64,000 nucleotides of DNA, taken from contig CM051030.1 of NCBI GenBank assembly GCA_027627225.1, forward strand, positions 25,761,927-25,825,926, written 5' to 3'. Numbering within the stretch: the stretch's first letter is position 1; each line of letters begins with the position of its first letter. Below are positions 59,096 to 64,000 of the stretch, piece by piece. The notes beneath the pieces were generated by a model. The model made no database searches. It saw only the letters and a list, made by a program, of their open reading frames with translations, and was not told where the DNA came from. The position numbers and the translations under genes were made by a program. This DNA comes from Congeria kusceri (lineage: Eukaryota > Mollusca > Bivalvia > Myida > Dreissenidae).

Positions 59096-59343
59096 CATTG
59101 AACAACAACAACTTGTTTGTGGTGTTAATTATGCACCTTCAATGCCGATAGCCTGTTTTAGCAAATGCGATATACAAATGTATGTTGTTGTTTTTTTTGA
59201 TACCCAGACACTTTAGAGAGAATTGCCTACATTTTTTAAAATGAAATTTAACGATTAAAGAGATAAACAAAAACGAGCATAAATAGAAATACAAATGACA
59301 CTCGTACACAAATACAGAACTGTAATTCAACATAGAATAATAC

Positions 59344-60294
59344 TAGGGATGGGACCGAATACTGAAATCAATATTCGAATATTCGTTTTAGGTATTAGAA
59401 TATATTCGAATATTCGTTTTGTATATACTACTATATACTACTATATACGGCACTCTGTCCGAATATTTACCTATCCGAAATATGTATACAGCGTGTACGT
59501 AGTTGTTTTACCTTGTTTCAGTAGTAAATGAGCGAGTGTTACTTAATGAGTGTTAGGCAAATACAAAGAAATGTAAGATATTGTTAAATGTATTGTAAAT
59601 TAATTTGTCAATCGTTCCGGGTTTTTTCCGAACCATGAAGCTTGTATCTGATGTGCAGATTACACGTTGCCTGGGTTTTGTCTAATGACCGCGTTAAGTA
59701 CTTCCAAGCACGTGATGGTGGCATTGTTTATTAATAAAGACTATTGTGTAATATACTGTGTTGATATAATGGAGTATAATTTACAAGTGACGTATATTAC
59801 GATTGACCAGATCATGCTAGATGTGTTAAAGAAATTGATTTGCTGATGATGGATTCATTTTGATTGGTCTACTTAGAGAGTAATTGTAATTTACTGTAAA
59901 CAAGTTAACGGTATAGATTTCACTTAAGGATAATAAACAACAATGTACGCCTTGTACAAACTGTGAAACCGTAATCACAACATGGCACAGTTTTGTTATG
60001 TGTGGATGCAATACGTCTTAGTCAAGCCTCCTACAAACCGTCAATTCGCGGCCCTTGTGAAGACGTGCCCCCTTCCAATTATCAATTGTTGTTAATTGGA
60101 CATGTTTGGCATGTGTTGTAAAAACGTTACACTGCCCCCGCCCACCTGCTAGGCAGGAAATACGACTGGAATTCATGTAAACTTGCAATCAAACTGGAAA
60201 AAAACACGATTTTGTAGAAGAAATTGTGTTCTTTAAATAAATTAAAAAATATAATACTTTGATAATAATATTCGAATATTCGGTCCCATCCCTA
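59344..60294. mobile_element. 951-bp non-autonomous hAT-like element
   Basis: The ends are inverted copies of TAGGGATGGGACCGAATA (18 bp), and both ends carry further 'ttcgaatatt' sequence inside. The element is flanked by perfect 8-bp direct repeats AATAATAC at 59336-59343 and 60295-60302. An 8-bp target duplication with TAGGG-type ends is typical of the hAT superfamily. There is no transposase frame; the interior has only short chance frames. It sits in the intron between exons 14 and 15. Confidence 0.92.
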
Positions 60295-60504
60295 AATAAT
60301 ACGCAAATTGCTGGGAACAATTTAGTATGCACGTCTATTTAATTCATAGCGCATGAGGCTTTAAATACACGTGTGGAGATGTGTTTTTTTTCTGTAATTA
60401 CAATACATAGAATGTATTACTTGTATGTGTGTGGATTTTTTGCAGAATTATAAATTTGTAATAATTGTAATTTAACTTAAAAAAAATTGTGTTTAAACTT
60501 ACAG

Positions 60505-60536
60505 AACAAAGCAGTGGGTATGTATTGAATAAATGA
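60505..60536 (+). CDS. Possible alternative terminal exon
   Basis: After TTTAAACTTACAG a phase-1 continuation from exon 14 would read QQSSGYVLNK and stop at TGA 60534-60536. AATAAA occurs at 60528 and 60551. It would end the receptor before the serine run and the last two tyrosine motifs, replacing them with YVLN. A GTATGT inside it cannot serve as a donor in a phase compatible with exon 15, so only a terminal use makes sense. Weak support. Confidence 0.3.
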
Positions 60537-60589
60537 ATATGCATGTATTGAATAAATGCATTTTTATCACCATAATCATAATATAAATA

Positions 60590-60613
60590 GTAATAATAAT
60601 AATAATAATAATA

Positions 60614-60693
<80 letters not shown>

Positions 60694-60720
60694 TAATAAT
60701 AATAATCATCATCATCATCA
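60590..60720. repeat. Long AAT microsatellite running into ATC repeat
   Basis: About 120 bp of 'aat' triplets, then 'atc' triplets up to the exon-15 acceptor. The reverse strand reads as a poly-Tyr frame of no biological meaning. Confidence 0.95.
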
Positions 60721-60721
60721 G

Positions 60722-60844
60722 AAGCAGCAGCTGCATCATCATCATCATCATCAAAAAATAATCATGGCTTATTTGATAATAGGAATCGCCAGGAATACGA
60801 ATTGCTTGAATCAGCCAGCTCTCTACATGCACCTTCAGCAAATG
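60722..60844 (+). CDS. Exon 15: cytoplasmic, serine run and EYELL motif
   Basis: Starts after CATCATCATCAG; encodes EAAAASSSSSSKNNHGLF, then DNRNRQEYELLES and ASSLHAPSAN; donor GTAATT, phase 1. Four AG dinucleotides (60721, 60724, 60727, 60730) are all in the same phase, so the exact start is uncertain by up to three residues. The (TCA) run encoding serine is the continuation of the intronic microsatellite, so repeat-length changes here alter both the splice site and the protein. YELL is a YxxL-type motif. Confidence 0.65.
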
Positions 60845-61047
60845 GTAATTCCAGAGGAAAGAGATTAACTCTGCAGGACCGGACCATTTTAAAGACTGAA
60901 ATAACATTTTTATAAATTACAAGGTTTAAATTCATATATTTATTAATGCATATACATGTTAGTAATTATACATTAACTAGCGACTTGAATTCAGATTAAA
61001 TTGAAAGTTATGACGGACATTTTTTGCGTGTGTGTTTGTATTTGCAG

Positions 61048-61082
61048 ATCCAGTTGTGTACGAGAACACACCACGGCGGTAG
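61048..61082 (+). CDS. Exon 16: C-terminus, VVYENT motif, stop
   Basis: Acceptor GTTTGTATTTGCAG. The exon encodes (D)PVVYENTPRR and stops at TAG 61080-61082. Joined to exon 15 the first codon is GAT. YEN is a YxN motif, the known binding preference of the Grb2-type SH2 domain. The short distance from tyrosine to stop is typical of receptor tails. Confidence 0.8.
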
Positions 61083-62122
61083 AAAACATACTTTACCTAA
61101 AGATATTATGCAGAGATATTATGCAAATTATATTAGAGATACTAGTGATATTTGTTTGGAAATGCTAGTGGCACAGTGACCTGTAAGTCGCATATGTAAA
61201 ACAACATGGTGATTTCATAATTTTATATTGCTTATATGTTGTTGGCATATTTATGTAGTTACGATAATATTTTATTAATGTGCATGCAATGCATGTAACG
61301 TATATACGTCTCTGACGTTTGCCATACATTCTACAAGTCGTAAACAATATGAATGTCGTACTTAGTAATCATCCAGGATGCATACATGAATTACATGTGA
61401 TGTGTATGTCTAAAATCTGAAAATGGTGATTTTTTTTTTAAAATATATTACTTGTTATTTACTATCTAATACCAACGGGATTTTTCAGTTCACAAATCCA
61501 TTCATTTAAATCATATTTCAGTAAACTGGTACGTATGTTGAATTCGAAAAGTGTTTATTGTAAATATGTCATCGGCAATTTTAAGAAATATGTACTCGAA
61601 GACTGAATATTGTTAAACAGAGGAACGTAGCTTTGTTACGGAAGCTGGTGATTGCCAATTAATCGTGTATTTTAAACATATTTGTTACAAGCTATGTATT
61701 CTTCTTGTATTGTGTTGCTTATTTCTTTACATGTTTGATATTAAGCACCATCTCAAATTACTATTGAAAATTTAAATGATTTGTATTCAGGCTTAGTTTA
61801 TCACAACTTGTATTCCATCAATTAGTAGCATTGTATAATATATATTATTCATATTACATAATCCAGTTTTAAATGTAAAATAAGAATTTAGATAAGTGTA
61901 TTTGATTTCACACTTAACGTCTTTAGCAGGCGAGGCAAGACGCGAGCTTTGAAATCTATGTATCAATGGTGTATATTTACCTTTACATTTAGATACATGA
62001 AAGAACATAAGTTGTAGCGAAGTGAATCATCTATGTTTCCTTCTGGTATTTAATTTCAATTGTTGAAAGCTACAGGGACACAATATTCAATGAACTAGTC
62101 TGACATGTATAGATTTAATTGC

Positions 62123-62400
62123 TATTATTATTATTACACGTGTCTACGCCAGTTAAAATTATACTTTAGGATAAACAAAACAAAAACGACCAATAGATTT
62201 AAATGAATTAATTTTAGGGCCAAAACTACAGCCAACTCATTTGTCTTTGTTAGCCGTTATACACGAGAAATATATTATTATTTCACATGTCTACGTCAGT
62301 TAAAAATTAAACTTTAGGATAAACAAAAAAAAAACGACGATTAGATTTAAATTAATTTTGGGGCCAAAACTACAGCCAACTTATTTGTCTTAGTTAATAT
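62123..62400. repeat. Two-copy tandem duplication, about 145-bp unit
   Basis: Both copies contain 'cttta.ggataaacaaaa', 'aaacgac.a.tagatttaaat' and 'gggccaaaactacagccaac'. Copy 1 begins near 62123, copy 2 near 62274. Confidence 0.8.
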
Positions 62401-62819
62401 AAATAATAGCCAATATACAATATTTTAATACGTTCGCATTTAAATGTTTGTATCGCGCACTTGAAAATACTGTTTAAAATTACTGATGTAAATCCTCTTT
62501 AACAGACATCTATGAAAGACGATAACGATTAATAAATCAAAATGGCTGGTTCACACATTTTCTCAATGCGGAACAATTTAGAAGGACTGATAACATATTC
62601 GTCTTTAATACACTGCTTGTCAGTAGTTTTACACCAGTGAAGTCATACTTGCGTACATGTTTACCGCGTGCTTGATATTACGATGATATGCACATGATCT
62701 TAAGTCATTTCCATTAAAATGTTCGATGATGGAATCGTAAAATGTAGATATATACTATATGGCTGTAAATAAAAGTAATGTTAAACGCGGCCGTGATGTA
62801 AACTTACAAATGCCCATGC

Positions 62820-62915
62820 ATTTCTTCAGTTTACATGTACATCTACAAGGAAGTCTTCCTCATAACATGATATTTCTTCAGTGTACATAAACATCATAAG
62901 GAAGACTTTATCATT
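62820..62915. repeat. Short tandem duplication, about 54 bp
   Basis: 'atttcttcagt.tacat' and 'aaggaagtc'/'aaggaagac' occur twice in the same order. Confidence 0.55.
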
Positions 62916-63580
62916 CAATACTTAAGATCGTGAGCCAGGTTGAAGATTAGCATCCTTGAAATTAAGTGTTCATAACGCTACACTTGCAGCGGTGTTGGTA
63001 AACTGTACCTTATTTTGTAGGGCATTTTAAACAGCATATCCACACTTAAATATTCACATAGAAGTTATTGTCAGAGCTCTCGTTTCAGTAATGTATACCT
63101 CACTGACATATAGTTCACATTTACCTTCAACATCATTATACAAGTACGTCATAAGTGAGTAATACATTATTAGCATAGTTAAAAAACACGATTGTAAGAA
63201 ATGTACTCATGTTTACAAATCATATATAATCCATACCATTTGTTTTAATTTTATTAAAAATATCGCTGTAAGAGTGTATTTTAATTCCCGAATTTTTCAA
63301 TTATGTGTTTATAATGCATGACAATTGAGACTATTTAAAACTATTTTAAATAAGAATGTTTTAAGAAAGGTCAAAACCGTACACTAGGAAACATAAATTA
63401 AACTTAAATTAAAGAAATACATTCCAAGTATATTTCCAAGTTCGTTTCTTATATTGTTATAGAGAGCGTTTTGCTGAACAATATGCAATAACTCTGTTTG
63501 CAAGTGAAACAAATTCACCGTACTATATACAGCTAATAATTTTTCCTTTGCCAAGTATTTTCCAATCACGACGATAGGGG

Positions 63581-63645
63581 GCACTATATAGTGTATCGGG
63601 CTTCGGACTCGGCCTGGTGGGGTCTAGGTTCGAGCCGTCACACAC
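63581..63645 (+). mobile_element. Pol III promoter-like A and B boxes, possible SINE head
   Basis: TAGTGTATCGG (63589-63599) fits the A-box consensus and GGTTCGAGCC (63627-63636) fits the B box, at tRNA-like spacing. I could not fold a good cloverleaf, so this is more likely a decayed tRNA-derived repeat than a tRNA gene. Confidence 0.35.
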
Positions 63646-64000
63646 TGATAATGTCAACATGTCAAAAACTGAAAACAAACCAAACATTATTTCAATATTG
63701 TTGTGGCTGTGGCTTCACAAATATGTAGGAAAAATAAGTATGCACACAGTTCCACTATAATTTTAACATGCATGGTCAGCCAATTTTGGGGTTCAAATGT
63801 CGCCAGTTTTCGCCACCATTTCTGTGATTTTCAACATCACTTGGCAACTTTCCTGCAATTGCGAGCACCTCAAACACTGCATGCTTGTCTGCGTAACTTA
63901 CAAGATACCTGCTCACAACTGAGCAATCTGGGGGTCAACCATTCAGATTTTCCAATACATTCCAATGTATGTACGCCCTTTTAAATATCCTGCAAAAATG

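Larger units (their letters stand above)
15733..61082 (+). other. Gene model: Ig/FN3 single-pass receptor, 15 coding exons
   Basis: The exons listed separately join into one open frame of 3306 nt: signal peptide, eight Ig-type domains, one fibronectin III domain, one membrane span and a tail of about 100 residues with five tyrosine motifs. Introns follow GT-AG, and all boundaries are phase 1 except one phase-2 junction in the tail (58172/58379). Uniform phase 1 is the known signature of extracellular modules that can be shuffled or skipped. The architecture resembles nephrin-like or other cell-adhesion and immune receptors of the Ig superfamily; I cannot name an orthologue. A ninth Ig exon (48625) is broken and must be left out for the frame to stay open. 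The weakest links are exon 1, separated by an 18-kb repeat-filled intron, and the acceptor of exon 15. Confidence 0.75.
61083..63580 (+). other. Probable 3' UTR, then intergenic DNA
   Basis: No further exon is recognised. AATAAA occurs at about 62530 and at 62768-62773; either could end the transcript, or another signal may be used, since the UTR length cannot be read from sequence. Confidence 0.4.

Noticed and set aside
60398..60907. 169-codon minus-strand frame with a long poly-Tyr run
   Set aside because: It is the reverse reading of an AAT/ATC microsatellite and overlaps the supported exon 15 on the other strand.
1..64000. CRISPR arrays, bacterial operons or phage genes
   Set aside because: The sequence is a eukaryotic, intron-containing locus; the tandem repeats have no spacer pattern and no cas-like genes are present.

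Overview
The window is AT-rich, intron-rich animal DNA. The repeat content (tandem units of about 150-170 bp carrying 'aggtca'-type motifs, long AAT/ATT microsatellites, a tRNA-derived SINE with an (AAAC)n tail) and the coding fragments point to a mollusc, most likely a bivalve. This identification is by pattern recognition, not by a database search. There are no bacterial-style genes; nearly all long open frames are chance or repeat-derived.

The only gene that looks functional is on the + strand and spans about 45 kb (15733-61082). I assemble it from splice sites, reading-frame phase and domain content as a single-pass receptor of the immunoglobulin superfamily: a signal-peptide exon (15733), a 627-nt exon carrying two Ig domains (34150), six more Ig-type exons (46925, 47921, 49030, 50976, 51376, 52039), a fibronectin type III exon (56430), a transmembrane exon (57083) and five short cytoplasmic exons (57742, 58142, 58379, 60722, 61048), each holding one tyrosine motif. 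Every exon boundary but one is phase 1, and the parts join into one open frame of 3306 nt (1101 codons plus stop). One further Ig exon (48625-48897) is broken by two compensating frameshifts. It has a multiple-of-three length and phase 1 at both ends, so it could be skipped without harm.

The rest is mobile and repetitive DNA. 1-15700: intergenic, with an inverted-repeat-bounded element (4581-7428), a 673-bp TA-flanked element with long terminal inverted repeats (6268-6940) and several minisatellites. 15791-34149 (intron 1): a 3.8-kb TTAA-flanked element (19510-23301) with two converging decayed genes, a SWIM/YqaJ-type nuclease and a THAP zinc finger, plus a decayed DIRS-like retrotransposon with inverted terminal repeats (30130-32924). 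34777-46924 (intron 2): a tandem array of duplicated splice donors, a 125-bp palindromic element and a long array of about 165-bp repeats interrupted by a second repeat family. 52390-60721: a tRNA-derived SINE (55621-55925) and a 951-bp non-autonomous hAT element with a perfect 8-bp target duplication (59344-60294). 61083-64000: probable 3' UTR and intergenic DNA.

All gene models are read by eye without transcript or homology evidence.
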